A stretch of DNA of 64,000 nucleotides from Streptomyces sp. NBC_01716 (GTDB lineage Bacteria; Actinomycetota; Actinomycetes; Streptomycetales; Streptomycetaceae): positions 4,898,001 through 4,962,000 of the forward strand of contig NZ_CP109181.1 in NCBI RefSeq assembly GCF_036248275.1, written 5' to 3'. This document shows positions 1-7,497 of this stretch, piece after piece. The notes under the pieces are model-generated. The model had not been told where the DNA came from and did no database searches. It saw nothing but the letters and a program-made list of their open reading frames with translations. The position numbers were made by a program, and so were the translations under genes. The stretch's first letter is position 1, and every line of letters begins with the position of its first letter.

Positions 1-224
1 GCGAGGTGCTGCCCTGTCTCGGGAAGGCGAAGGACGAACTGCCGCCCGAGGACTGCCCGGCGGCAAAGGACCTGGACGGGCTGCGACGTCAACTCGGCAA
101 CGTCAAACGACGCATTGACGTGCTCCAGCGCAATCAGCGCGCGATCGAGGTCTATCTGCGCACCTGGGAGCACGCCATGGCCGGTACGCCTCAACCCGCT
201 GGTGAGGTCCCTGTCTCGGACTGA
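1..224 (+). CDS. MerR-family regulator, C-terminal part (5' end outside window)
   Basis: The frame is already open at the left edge and stops at 222-224, so only about 73 C-terminal residues are visible and the DNA-binding half is missing. The piece has a Cys-containing stretch (LPCLGK, EDCP) followed by a helix (LRRQLGNVKRRID, then RNQRAIEVYL). This matches the effector-side end and dimerisation coiled coil of MerR regulators. The gene is followed by a MerR-type promoter and a short-chain dehydrogenase, a common Streptomyces pairing in which the regulator controls the enzyme. The inducer cannot be told from this fragment. The family call rests on these motifs plus the operator. Confidence 0.75.
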   Translation, partial: EVLPCLGKAKDELPPEDCPAAKDLDGLRRQLGNVKRRIDVLQRNQRAIEVYLRTWEHAMAGTPQPAGEVPVSD

Positions 225-264
225 GTGCGCGAACGTTCAGTGACGGCTGTCACGGCCGCCGAGC

Positions 265-296
265 TTGACCTTGACAGTAGTGTCAATCTTTAGCTT
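265..296 (+). promoter_or_regulatory. MerR-type promoter/operator upstream of the dehydrogenase
   Basis: A -35 box TTGACC (265-270) and a -10 like TAGCTT (291-296) are separated by 20 bp. The long spacer carries the perfect inverted repeat TTGACA-gtag-TGTCAA (271-286). An over-long spacer with a dyad centred in it is the hallmark of MerR promoters, where the bound regulator twists DNA to activate. The site lies 46 bp before the dehydrogenase start, so that gene is the likely target. Confidence 0.85.
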
Positions 297-341
297 CGGC
301 TGGGTAGAGCAATCCGCTGAACAGCGCGAGGAGACATTGCC

Positions 342-1097
342 ATGCCCACTGCCTTGACAGGAAAGACCGCTCTCGTGACCGGAGGGTCACGGGGCATCGG
401 TGCGGGGATTGCCCGTGAACTGGCACGCCAGGGCGCGAGCGTTGCCCTCACCTACCGGAAGTCGCGCGAGCAGGCGGAAGAGGTCGTCGCCGAACTGGTC
501 GCCCTCGGGGTGAAGGCGGTCGCCGTGCAGGCCGACCAGTCCGTTCCCCACAAGGCGTCGACCGCTGTGGAGGAGGCCGCCGAGTTCCTGGGCGGCCGTA
601 TCGACGTGCTGGTGAACTCCGCCGGAGTCGCCGTGATGGGCACGGTCGACCAACTGGACCAAGACCTTCTCGACGGGGTCCAGAACATGTTCGCCACCAA
701 TGTGATGGGGACGGTCGTCACCACCCATTCCGCGACCCGGTATCTGCCCGACGGCGGGCGCGTCATTCTGGTGGGAAGCACCGTCGCCGAGCGGATTCCC
801 ACCCCTGGCGTCGCCGCATACGCGGCGAGCAAGGCGGCGATCGACCAGCTCGGTCGCGGGTGGGCGCGCGACTTCGGCCCGCGCGGCATCACCGTGAACG
901 TGGTGCGGCCCGGCGCGACCGACACGGACATGAACCCCGCGGACGGTCCGTTCGCGGCCACCCAGGTGGCCATGACGCCGCTCGGGCGCTTCGGCAGGAC
1001 CGACGACATCGCAAAGGCGGTCGCCTTCCTGGCGAGCGAGGAGGCGGCGTTCATCACGGGCGCGCTGCTGACCGTCGACGGCGGATCCAGCATCTGA
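342..1097 (+). CDS. SDR family NAD(P)-dependent oxidoreductase
   Basis: A 251-residue classical short-chain dehydrogenase, probably a cytoplasmic NAD(P)H-dependent carbonyl reductase of unknown substrate. Visible motifs are the nucleotide-binding TGGSRGIG (residues 13-20), NSAG after the fourth strand, the active-site Ser (about 146), and Tyr160 and Lys164 in YAASK. The C-terminal GALLTVDGG is typical of the FabG-like subgroup. Length is normal. The ATG at 342 follows a GAGGAGA ribosome site. It sits behind a MerR-type promoter and the end of a MerR gene, so it is likely induced by that regulator. Confidence 0.92.
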   Translation: MPTALTGKTALVTGGSRGIGAGIARELARQGASVALTYRKSREQAEEVVAELVALGVKAVAVQADQSVPHKASTAVEEAAEFLGGRIDVLVNSAGVAVMGTVDQLDQDLLDGVQNMFATNVMGTVVTTHSATRYLPDGGRVILVGSTVAERIPTPGVAAYAASKAAIDQLGRGWARDFGPRGITVNVVRPGATDTDMNPADGPFAATQVAMTPLGRFGRTDDIAKAVAFLASEEAAFITGALLTVDGGSSI

Positions 1098-1122
1098 GCC
1101 AGGTCGCCACACACCACGCGGA

Positions 1123-1148
1123 GCTCCGGTGCTGGACGGCACCGGAGC
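1123..1148. terminator. Hairpin between convergent genes
   Basis: A perfect 10-bp stem (GCTCCGGTGC / GCACCGGAGC) with a 6-base loop lies between the dehydrogenase stop and the DUF397 gene stop. Position and symmetry suit a bidirectional terminator. There is no clear U-tract, as is usual in Streptomyces. Confidence 0.7.
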
Positions 1149-1160
1149 CTTGCCGCGTCT

Positions 1161-1421
1161 TCATACGGCAGTGGCGGTACCTGTCTTGAGGCTCGTTACG
1201 AAGGCGGACCAGGCGGCAGCCGGGAAGACGACGCCGGGGAGTTCGGGGGACTTGGAGTCGCGTACGGGGACTATGTCGGGGAGCCCGTCGGCGACTTCGA
1301 GGCAGTCACCGCCGCTGGCGCCGCTGTACGTGGACTTGCGCCACGTCGCCATCTCCAGGCAGTTGCCGCCGCTGGCGTCGCTATACGTGGACTTGTGCCA
1401 CTCAAGGCTGCTGCGCTTCAT
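1161..1421 (-). CDS. DUF397 protein with duplicated core
   Basis: An 86-residue small acidic protein of the DUF397 family, which in Streptomyces is encoded next to XRE regulators; such pairs influence development and antibiotic production. The diagnostic motif is W-x-KSTYSGASGG-x-CLEVA. Here it occurs twice in tandem, near residues 8-24 and 27-43, followed by the usual VRDSK and FPAAAWSAFV ending. The family normally has one copy. A matching 57-bp direct repeat is visible in the DNA (about 1297-1353 and 1354-1410). The start overlaps the upstream regulator's 3' end by 20 bases, so the two are probably translationally coupled. Confidence 0.88.
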   Translation of the reverse strand: MKRSSLEWHKSTYSDASGGNCLEMATWRKSTYSGASGGDCLEVADGLPDIVPVRDSKSPELPGVVFPAAAWSAFVTSLKTGTATAV

Positions 1422-2244
1422 GGTCGTAATCCTCCGCCAACTGGTCGATGAGGGCCAGGGAGTCGCGCGGTGACAGCGCGCTGGCCCCGACCAGATCGTA
1501 TGCCAGCTCGTACTGCGCGACGGAGGCTGGATCGTCTAGCAGTTGGCCTGACCCCATGCTCTGGAGATAGGCGAGCGGAGGGGCGTCGGAGAAGGACATC
1601 AGCTTTAGTGCGCCCTCAAGAGCCATGTGCGCGCCTGCGCTGAACGGCAGCACCTGCACGATGACTCGGTGACGGCGCGCCAGGCTCGCCACACGGCGCA
1701 CTGCCTCCGCCATCACAGCCGCGTCGCCCACCTGCCGTCGCAGCGTCGCCTCATCCAGAATTCCCCAAAACAGTGGGGTAGTTGGATCCGACAGCAGCTT
1801 GGCTCGTTCCAGTCGAGCTTCGACCAGTTCGTCGATCACGTCCTGCGTGGCAGTCGGACGACCCGCACGGAACACCGCTCGCGCGTACGCCTCCGTCTGC
1901 AACAACCCCGGGATCAGCAATGGCGCGTACTCCTTGATTGCCGCTGCGATCGCCTCCGCCTCCGCCGCGTCGGCGAAGTGGTCCGGGTACTTCGACTTCG
2001 TCGCCGCGTCGCAGTTCCGCTCGAAGAAGCCGTTCGTGCCCAGGATCTCGTCCAGCTTCACCGCGTACTCCAGTTGCATCCGCCGCGTGCCCGACTCAAG
2101 TTGGCCGATGAACGCCCCACTCACGAACAGGGGCGCGCCCAGTGCCTCCTGGGTCATTCCCGCTCTCTCCCGTGCGTGCCGCAGCTCCGCTCCCAGCAGC
2201 GCTCGTGGTGAGGACGACGGGTCGAGCTTCTTGGGGCCGGGCAT
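1402..2244 (-). CDS. XRE-family helix-turn-helix regulator (DUF5753 type)
   Basis: About 280 residues. An N-terminal helix-turn-helix (ELRHARERAGMTQEALG, then GAFIGQLESGTR) is followed by the Scr1/DUF5753-type domain (LLIPGLLQTEAYAR, RRQVG, VQVLPFSAGAH). These proteins act with the DUF397 partner encoded just downstream. I chose the ATG at 2244 because GGGAG precedes it at good spacing; GTG 2274 and ATG 2256 are alternatives without a good site. It diverges from the small gene at 2369, and the roughly 125-bp gap with repeated AACCACA/TGTGG words probably holds both promoters. Target genes are unknown. Confidence 0.9.
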   Translation of the reverse strand: MPGPKKLDPSSSPRALLGAELRHARERAGMTQEALGAPLFVSGAFIGQLESGTRRMQLEYAVKLDEILGTNGFFERNCDAATKSKYPDHFADAAEAEAIAAAIKEYAPLLIPGLLQTEAYARAVFRAGRPTATQDVIDELVEARLERAKLLSDPTTPLFWGILDEATLRRQVGDAAVMAEAVRRVASLARRHRVIVQVLPFSAGAHMALEGALKLMSFSDAPPLAYLQSMGSGQLLDDPASVAQYELAYDLVGASALSPRDSLALIDQLAEDYDHEAQQP

Positions 2245-2368
2245 GGCAACTCCCATCAACGGCACGTTAATCACGTGGGCTTGTTGGCCGAATGTCTCTG
2301 TTCAGGCTAACCACAGACAACCACGCTGTGTGGTGAAAGAGGGCACTCAGAGTGGAGGTTGGCGTTCA

Positions 2369-2611
2369 GTGGACAAGACTGGGAAAGAGCGGCGCAAAGC
2401 GGCTGTGGATCAGGTAAGGGCGGCGGAGGAAGCCGTCGCGCAGCTCAAGTCCGGGCTCGCGGCGGCCGGGATCAAACTCCCGTCGCTGCGGGTCGACCCG
2501 GTCTCGTGCGCGGGCAACGAGCCGGCCAATCCGCTGGTGGAGCTGGGGCGTTGCAACCTGGCGACCGCGCGGCAGATGGCGGCGGCGCTGGAAGAAGGGG
2601 CCCGGCCATGA
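2369..2611 (+). CDS. Small hypothetical protein
   Basis: An 80-residue protein with a GTG start after GGAGG (10 bases before). A charged N-terminal helix (KERRKAAVDQVRAAEEAVAQL) leads to a Cys-containing middle and a C-terminal helix (NLATARQMAAALEEG). No enzyme motif is visible. Its stop overlaps the ATG of the next gene (ATGA, 2608-2611), so the two are co-translated. It lies divergent from an XRE/DUF397 pair, where small Streptomyces-specific genes are common. Function unknown; coding is supported by the ribosome site and the coupling. Confidence 0.7.
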   Translation: MDKTGKERRKAAVDQVRAAEEAVAQLKSGLAAAGIKLPSLRVDPVSCAGNEPANPLVELGRCNLATARQMAAALEEGARP

Positions 2612-2841
2612 GCGGCTGCGCGGGCGGCGGGTTCGTGCCGGTGGTCGGGACGTACGCCGTGGATTCGCGGGACGGACGTGTGGGCCGGGTGATGGCGCTG
2701 GAGGACAACTGCGTACAGCTACGGCCGCCGGGCGGCGGTGTGGAGTGGGACGTTCCACCGGGCTGGATCCATCCGGCCCCGCCGAACGAGCTGCTGCGCG
2801 CGAAGGTCACGGAACTGAACCGCGCGCGGCGCCTGCCGTGA
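2608..2841 (+). CDS. Small hypothetical protein coupled to the preceding gene
   Basis: A 77-residue protein whose ATG overlaps the stop of the upstream gene. The centre (GTYAVDSRDGRVGRVMALEDNCVQLRPP) looks like a small beta-barrel of alternating strands, followed by a conserved-looking WDVPPGWI and a basic C-terminal helix. There is no signal peptide or membrane segment. It ends before a strong hairpin at 2863-2887, so the two tiny genes appear to form one transcript. I do not recognise a function. Confidence 0.72.
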   Translation: MSGCAGGGFVPVVGTYAVDSRDGRVGRVMALEDNCVQLRPPGGGVEWDVPPGWIHPAPPNELLRAKVTELNRARRLP

Positions 2842-2862
2842 GCCCGGCATAGGGGGCCGCAC

Positions 2863-2887
2863 TTCCCCGGGCGGGTCGGCCGCCCGG
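2863..2887. terminator. GC hairpin after the two small genes
   Basis: A perfect 10-bp stem (CCCCGGGCGG / CCGCCCGGGG) with loop GTCGG lies 22 bases after the stop at 2841. The next ribosome site (AGAGAGG) follows downstream, so this is probably the operon terminator. Confidence 0.65.
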
Positions 2888-2922
2888 GGGAGCGCCCGTC
2901 ATTCACAGAGAGGTAACTCCCC

Positions 2923-3579
2923 ATGACCACAGGGACGTTCGAGATCGACCCGTTGACCGGGTTCCGTGCGTGGCAGTACCTGTTGGCGACATGGCGGGCA
3001 CTGGATGTGCCCGAGGGGTGGCGTGCCGAGATCGACGAAGGGCGGATCGTCCTCGCACCGCCGCCGTCCAGGCATCACCAGAGCATCGCGGCCGGTGTGC
3101 AACGTCGGCTCTATGAGGGGCTCTCGGACGAGTGGGGGATCTACCGGACGCTCGGCGTACACATCGCGCCGCTCGACAAGCTCTACGTGCCGGACCTGGT
3201 GGTCATGCCGGCCGACGCCGTCGACCCGGACAGCAACGACCCGATCGACGCCTCCGAAGCGCTGCTGACCGTGGAGATCACCTCGAAGGGGAGGAGCGCA
3301 CGGGACGACCGGACGAAGAAGTACCGGGCCTATGCCCGCGCGCTGGTTCCGCTCTACCTGCTCATCGACCGGTTCGACACGCGCGGCCCCATCGTCACGC
3401 TCTTCACCGAGCCCAGCGAGGACGGTACGTACAAGCACTCCGAGCAGGTGCCGTTCGGGAAGCCCATCGCGCTGCCCGAGCCGTTCGGGACGACACTGGG
3501 GCTTTACGCGTCGTCCTCGCCGAAGACGCGGCGGAACGCCTCGTCGTGCGGGACGCCGAGCGATTCGCCGCGGCGTTGA
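2923..3579 (+). CDS. Uma2 family protein (putative PD-(D/E)XK nuclease fold)
   Basis: A 218-residue member of the Uma2/DUF820 family, restriction-endonuclease-like proteins of unknown role that are common in Streptomyces. Fold markers are the N-terminal W-R-AEIDEGRIVLAPP, the VPDLVVM strand, and VEITSKGRSARDDRTKK with its acidic and Lys residues, then YLLID. The ATG follows AGAGAGG. The last 25 residues (after LGLY) are Ser/Arg-rich and overlap a small opposite-strand gene, so this tail may be an extension beyond the conserved domain. A second Uma2 gene lies at 59926-60513. No partner gene is evident. Confidence 0.88.
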   Translation: MTTGTFEIDPLTGFRAWQYLLATWRALDVPEGWRAEIDEGRIVLAPPPSRHHQSIAAGVQRRLYEGLSDEWGIYRTLGVHIAPLDKLYVPDLVVMPADAVDPDSNDPIDASEALLTVEITSKGRSARDDRTKKYRAYARALVPLYLLIDRFDTRGPIVTLFTEPSEDGTYKHSEQVPFGKPIALPEPFGTTLGLYASSSPKTRRNASSCGTPSDSPRR

Positions 3580-3698
3580 CTCTCCCGATAGGCGGCCAAC
3601 GCTCGCATCTCCTCAAGCTCAAGGGCGTCCGCGAGTGGGTTACCGGTCTCCTTCACGTACCCCACCGTATCGAGGAGCCTGGCCCCGCGAGGCCTCAA
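3504..3698 (-). CDS. Small hypothetical protein convergent with Uma2
   Basis: Up to 64 residues in the murQ direction. The plausible part runs from GYVKETGNPLADALEL through EEMRALAAYRESQRRGESLG to EAFRRVFGEDDA, a hydrophilic, helical, acidic-ended protein. It overlaps the end of murQ (59 bases with the TTG start; about 26 if GTG 3665 is used) and 76 bases of the Uma2 3' end. The overlaps and lack of a clear ribosome site lower confidence. The composition looks protein-like rather than antisense noise. Function unknown. Confidence 0.42.
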   Translation of the reverse strand: MRPRGARLLDTVGYVKETGNPLADALELEEMRALAAYRESQRRGESLGVPHDEAFRRVFGEDDA

Positions 3699-4614
3699 GC
3701 GCCACCCGCAGGTGCCCGTGCGAAGCCGCCAGCAGCTCAGCCGCCCTGGGGCCGTCGACCGCGCCCAGGATCGTGAGGATCGCGTTCTTCACCTCGCCGT
3801 CCGTCGCCGCCAGTGCCGCCTCGATCTCGTCGTCCGCCGCGCCCGTCGCGAGCGCGACGATGCGGCGGGAGCGGGCGCGCAGTTTGTCGTTGGAGGCGCG
3901 GACGTCGACCATCAGGTTTCCGTACGTCTTGCCGAGGCGGATCATCGTGATCGTGGAGATCATGTTGAGGACGAGCTTCTGCGCCGTACCGGCCTTCAAC
4001 CGCGTTGATCCCGTGAGCAGTTCGGGGCCCACGACGATCTCAAGGCCGTGCTCGGCCGCTGCCGCGAGCGGGCTGTCCGCGTTGCAGGAGAGGCCGATGG
4101 TGAGTGCGCCCAGGGCGCGCGCGTGCGCGACCGCGCCCACCGCGTACGGGGTGCGGCCCGAGGCGGAGATGCCGACGACCGTGTCGTTCACGTCCACCTT
4201 CAGCTCGTCCAGGTCCGCCGCCGCCAGTTCCTTGGAGTCCTCCGCGCCCTCGACGGACTTGACCATCGCGCCGGGGCCGCCGGCGATCAGGCCGACGACC
4301 TCCGACGGGTCGGTGTTGAAGGTGGGAGGGCACTCGCTGGCGTCCAGGATGCCGAGGCGGCCGGCCGTGCCCGCGCCCGCGTAGATGAGCCGGCCGCCAC
4401 GGGCCATCCGCTCGGCCGTGGCGTCGATGGCGTGGGCGATGCGGGGGAGCTGCGCGGCGACGGCGGCGGGGACGGTCTGGTCCTCGCCGTTCATGACGCG
4501 GGCGATGTCCTCGGTGGAGCGGCGGTCGATCTCGGCGAGTTCGGGGCGGAACGCCTCGGTGGTGAGGGTGGCGAGCTCGGCGCGGAGTTCGCCGTACGAA
4601 GGCATGGAGGTCAT
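3640..4614 (-). CDS. murQ: N-acetylmuramic acid 6-phosphate etherase
   Basis: A 324-residue cytoplasmic lyase that removes the lactyl ether of MurNAc-6-phosphate to give GlcNAc-6-phosphate and D-lactate in peptidoglycan recycling. The SIS-domain signature (IYAGAGTAGRLGILDASECPPTF starts near residue 77) is intact. Glu94 in SECPPTF and Glu125 in VEGAED match the family's catalytic acids. A second sugar-phosphate loop (ISASGRTPY) is present. Length is normal. It lies 65 bp downstream of an RpiR/MurR-type regulator on the same strand, so co-regulation by muropeptide sugars is likely. Confidence 0.96.
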   Translation of the reverse strand: MTSMPSYGELRAELATLTTEAFRPELAEIDRRSTEDIARVMNGEDQTVPAAVAAQLPRIAHAIDATAERMARGGRLIYAGAGTAGRLGILDASECPPTFNTDPSEVVGLIAGGPGAMVKSVEGAEDSKELAAADLDELKVDVNDTVVGISASGRTPYAVGAVAHARALGALTIGLSCNADSPLAAAAEHGLEIVVGPELLTGSTRLKAGTAQKLVLNMISTITMIRLGKTYGNLMVDVRASNDKLRARSRRIVALATGAADDEIEAALAATDGEVKNAILTILGAVDGPRAAELLAASHGHLRVALEASRGQAPRYGGVREGDR

Positions 4615-4679
4615 GGAGAAGCGGCTCTTTCTGGCGAGCTGGCAGAAACCTGAGGAAGCCCCGTTATTTGTCGCGCGGG

Positions 4680-5597
4680 TCAGCGCGTGCGCGGCGCGTG
4701 GCGGTGCGCCAGCGCCTCATAGGACGCGGCGAGCGCGGGTGCGGCCGTCTCGTACGTCCGTTGTGCGACGCCCACGAACAGGCAGTCCACGACGAGGAGT
4801 TGGCTTGTACGGCTGGACATCGCCGCCGGCCGCAGCTCGCTCTCGCGGGCCGTGGACGTGGTGAGGACGTGGTCCGCGTACTGCGACACCGCGCCGTCCG
4901 GGCGGCCGGTGATCGCGACCGTCGTCGCGCCCCGGTCGAAGGCGACGCGCAGCGGTTCTATGACGTCTCCCGTCGAGCCGGAGTGCGTGATCGCGATGGC
5001 GACGTCGCCCGCGCGGAGTTGGACGGCATTCGTCACGGCGAGGTGCGGATCGCTGTGCGCGTGGGCTATCAGGCCGATGCGCAGGAGCTTCTGCGCGAGG
5101 TCCATGCCGACGAGACCGCTGGCGCCGATGCCGTAGATGTCGATACGGCGGGCGGATGCGGCGGCGGTGATGACGGCGCCGAGCTGGACGGTGTCGAGCG
5201 CGGCGGCCGTGTCGGCGAGGGTCTGCTGCTCGTCGTAGGCCAGCTTGGCGACGACGTCGGCGATCGGGTCGTCGACGGCGATGTCGGCGGTGACCGCGGG
5301 GGCGGCGCCCGATTCCTGGTGGGCGGCGAGGCCGGCGAGGGCGAGACGCAGATCGCGGTAGCCGGGGTAGCCGAGGAGGCGGGCGGTCCTGACGACGGTG
5401 GCCTCGCTCGTGCCGGTGAGCTCGGCGAGACCGGTGACGGTGAGGGCGGCCGTGCCGGCCGGGTCGGCGGCCACGGCTTCGGCGACGCGCTGCATGGAGC
5501 GGGTCATGGAGGGCGCGAGGGTACGGACCTTCGCCGCGAGGGCGGCGGGGGCGGGCGGGGCGCCGCCGCTGTAAATTTCCTTCACGTCACTGGTCAC
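4680..5597 (-). CDS. MurR/RpiR family transcriptional regulator
   Basis: A 305-residue regulator. The N-terminal RpiR-type helix-turn-helix (SMQRVAEAVAADP, then LAELTGTSEATVVRTARLLGYPGY) is followed by a SIS sugar-phosphate domain (IYGIGASGLVGMDLAQKLLRIG, then ITHSGSTGDVIEPL). It probably senses an amino-sugar phosphate and controls murQ, 65 bp downstream. The GTG at 5597 has no ribosome site, but a promoter ends 6 bases before it, so the transcript is probably leaderless. An inverted repeat overlapping the -10 box suggests autoregulation. Confidence 0.92.
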   Translation of the reverse strand: MTSDVKEIYSGGAPPAPAALAAKVRTLAPSMTRSMQRVAEAVAADPAGTAALTVTGLAELTGTSEATVVRTARLLGYPGYRDLRLALAGLAAHQESGAAPAVTADIAVDDPIADVVAKLAYDEQQTLADTAAALDTVQLGAVITAAASARRIDIYGIGASGLVGMDLAQKLLRIGLIAHAHSDPHLAVTNAVQLRAGDVAIAITHSGSTGDVIEPLRVAFDRGATTVAITGRPDGAVSQYADHVLTTSTARESELRPAAMSSRTSQLLVVDCLFVGVAQRTYETAAPALAASYEALAHRHAPRTR

Positions 5598-5600
5598 AAC

Positions 5601-5632
5601 TGAAAGATAATTTCAGGGCGCGGAGGCGTCAA
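5601..5632 (-). promoter_or_regulatory. Leaderless promoter with operator for the MurR-like gene
   Basis: Read on the minus strand: -35 TTGACG (5632-5627), 17-bp spacer, -10 TATCTT (5609-5604), six bases, then the GTG start. The inverted repeat TGAAA-N5-TTTCA (5601-5615) sits over the -10 box. This resembles known RpiR-family sites, so binding would block RNA polymerase directly. Confidence 0.75.
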
Positions 5633-5686
5633 GGGTGCCGCGGTCGCTTGCGGTGGGTCGCGGGGGCGGCGTACGACAATGGGGGC

Positions 5687-6085
5687 ATGGAAGACATGAA
5701 CCCCCTGGAACAGGCGCTGCACACCGCACGCGCCCTGGTCCTCGCCGACCTCGCGGCGGGTGACGTCGCACGGCCCGAGATCGTCTCAGTGGTGGAAGAC
5801 GCCGTGTCGCATCGACGCTGGTGGGTGGAGCAGTGGCCGGAGGGGGCCGAGTACGTCGCGGGGCTGATCGCCCAGGACGTACAGGACGCCCTCCTGGAGT
5901 CCCACGGGCGGTGGCCGCTCTGCCCCGTCTGCGGCGAGTCCCGGACCGAGCTGGCGGCGGAGGGCGGCCCCCACGCGCTGGAGATCGAGCCGGAGCTGGG
6001 CCCGGATCCGCACTGGGTGTGCGGGAAGGCGGCGGTCGTGGTGGCTCCGGTGGGGTCGCTGGGCGCGGTGCTGGGGGCCGGGTGA
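5687..6085 (+). CDS. Hypothetical protein with CPxCG motif
   Basis: A 132-residue protein with a helical N-terminal half (LEQALHTARALVLADLAAG, RRWWVEQWP) and a CPVCG motif near residue 84, plus a further Cys in WVCGKA. These may form part of a zinc-binding site. No membrane segment is visible. I chose the ATG at 5687 because upstream in-frame sequence is short and has no ribosome site. It is divergent from the MurR-like regulator and followed 2 bases later by the DUF4031 gene, so the pair is one transcript. Function unknown. Confidence 0.72.
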   Translation: MEDMNPLEQALHTARALVLADLAAGDVARPEIVSVVEDAVSHRRWWVEQWPEGAEYVAGLIAQDVQDALLESHGRWPLCPVCGESRTELAAEGGPHALEIEPELGPDPHWVCGKAAVVVAPVGSLGAVLGAG

Positions 6086-6086
6086 C

Positions 6087-6362
6087 GTGACGGTCTACAT
6101 CGACCCGCCGACATGGGCGGGGCACGGGCGGATGTGGTCGCACCTGGTGAGCGACGAGTCGTACGACGAACTGCACACGTTCGCGGCCTCCATCGGCTGC
6201 CCGCCCCGCGCGTTCGAACGCGACCACTACGACGTGCCGTCCAACCACTACGGCGCCGCGGTCCGCGCGGGCGCGGTGGCGGTGGACTCCCGCGAACTGG
6301 TGCGGAGGCTGACGGGGGCGGGGCTGCGGCAGCGGAAGAGGTGGGAGGGCCGGGCGCGCTGA
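6087..6362 (+). CDS. DUF4031 domain protein
   Basis: A 91-residue protein with the complete DUF4031 pattern: an N-terminal MTVYIDPPTW, HLVSDESYDELHTFA, then GCPPRAFERDHYDVP, and a C-terminal SRELVRRLTGAGLR. The conserved Asp, His and Arg residues suggest a small enzyme or metal-binding protein, but its activity is uncharacterised as far as I know. The GTG start follows the previous stop by one base, so the two are translationally coupled. Confidence 0.88.
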   Translation: MTVYIDPPTWAGHGRMWSHLVSDESYDELHTFAASIGCPPRAFERDHYDVPSNHYGAAVRAGAVAVDSRELVRRLTGAGLRQRKRWEGRAR

Positions 6363-6390
6363 CCCCGGTGGCGCCCGGCTGCCCCGCGCT

Positions 6391-7266
6391 TCAGATGACG
6401 GGCGGCCGGCCCAGTCGGGTCATCTGCCACACCGTGGACCACCGCATGGGCCGACGGGGCGGGCACGGGGTCCGCACGCCCTCGGCGAACCCGCCGAACC
6501 ACGCCCGAAGTCCCGCCGCCGACCGGGTGCGGGCGACGGTCAACGCGGTCCAGACGCCCAGGTAGACGGGGACGAGGACGGAGGGAAGGTGCCTCTTGGC
6601 GAGCCAGACGCGGTTGCGGGCGACCATGCGGTAGAAGACGGCGTGCCGGGTGGGCGACGTCCACGGATGCTGTAGCACGAGCCCGGGTTCGTAGAGCACC
6701 TTCCAGTCGGCGTCCAGCGCCCGCCAGGCGAGGTCGGTCTCCTCGTGCGCGTAGAAGAACGGCTCGGGCCAGCCGCCGATCTTCTCCAGCATCGGCATGG
6801 ACAGCCCGTGCCCGCCCCCGAGGAATGTCGTCACGAGCCCGCCCCGCATCGGATCCGTCGCACGCAGCCGGGGGACGTGACGGCGCTGGGTTCGGCCCCG
6901 CTCGTCGGCGACCCGGAAGCTGACGATGCCCAGCCGCTCGTCCCTCTCGTAGAGCTCAACGAGACGGGTGAAGACGTCCGTACTGATCAACAGGCCGTCG
7001 TCGTCCAGGTCCACCACCACGTCGACGTCCCCGAACTCCCGCAGCCGGGCGAGCGCGGCGTTCCGCCCACCGGAAATGCCCAGGTTCTCCGGCAGCTCCA
7101 TGCGGGTGACCCACTCCGGCAGGGGTGGCAACGGCGAGCCGTTGCCGACCACCACCACCCGCGCCGCCGGCGTGTCCTGCCCGGCGACCGACTGCAGCAG
7201 GGCCGTCAGCTCGGCGGGCCGCGTGCCCATGGTCAAGATGGCAACGCCGACGCGTGGGTGACGCAC
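6391..7266 (-). CDS. Family 2 glycosyltransferase
   Basis: A 291-residue GT-A fold enzyme that transfers a sugar from a nucleotide donor, probably to a surface polymer. It shows an N-terminal VAILTMGTRP strand, NLGISGGRNAAL typical of rhamnosyltransferase-like GT2 enzymes, and the metal-binding acidic motif DLDDDG. Further along are the acceptor-side GGHGLSM and the ED-like motif HEETDLAWR. A C-terminal amphipathic region (YRMVARNRVWLAKRHLP) may associate with the membrane. It is a lone gene, convergent with the DUF4031 pair; the acceptor cannot be predicted. Confidence 0.9.
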   Translation of the reverse strand: MRHPRVGVAILTMGTRPAELTALLQSVAGQDTPAARVVVVGNGSPLPPLPEWVTRMELPENLGISGGRNAALARLREFGDVDVVVDLDDDGLLISTDVFTRLVELYERDERLGIVSFRVADERGRTQRRHVPRLRATDPMRGGLVTTFLGGGHGLSMPMLEKIGGWPEPFFYAHEETDLAWRALDADWKVLYEPGLVLQHPWTSPTRHAVFYRMVARNRVWLAKRHLPSVLVPVYLGVWTALTVARTRSAAGLRAWFGGFAEGVRTPCPPRRPMRWSTVWQMTRLGRPPVI

Positions 7267-7497
7267 AGGTGAACTCTCCGTTCCTCGGCTTCGGTGACGG
7301 CGATGCTAGCCGCCCCGGCATGGTTGACCGGGCAATCGATGTGCCCAGTCGGTCAGCGGACGGGGCGCAGGGGCGTGCGCCCGCTTGTGAGTGGATACCT
7401 CGGGAGCTGGTATCACCCTTTCAGTGGCTATGACCTTCATGTGTTGGTTTCTACCTTGACGGAGGCATATCGCATCGGTCTATATCGAGGAGGAACC

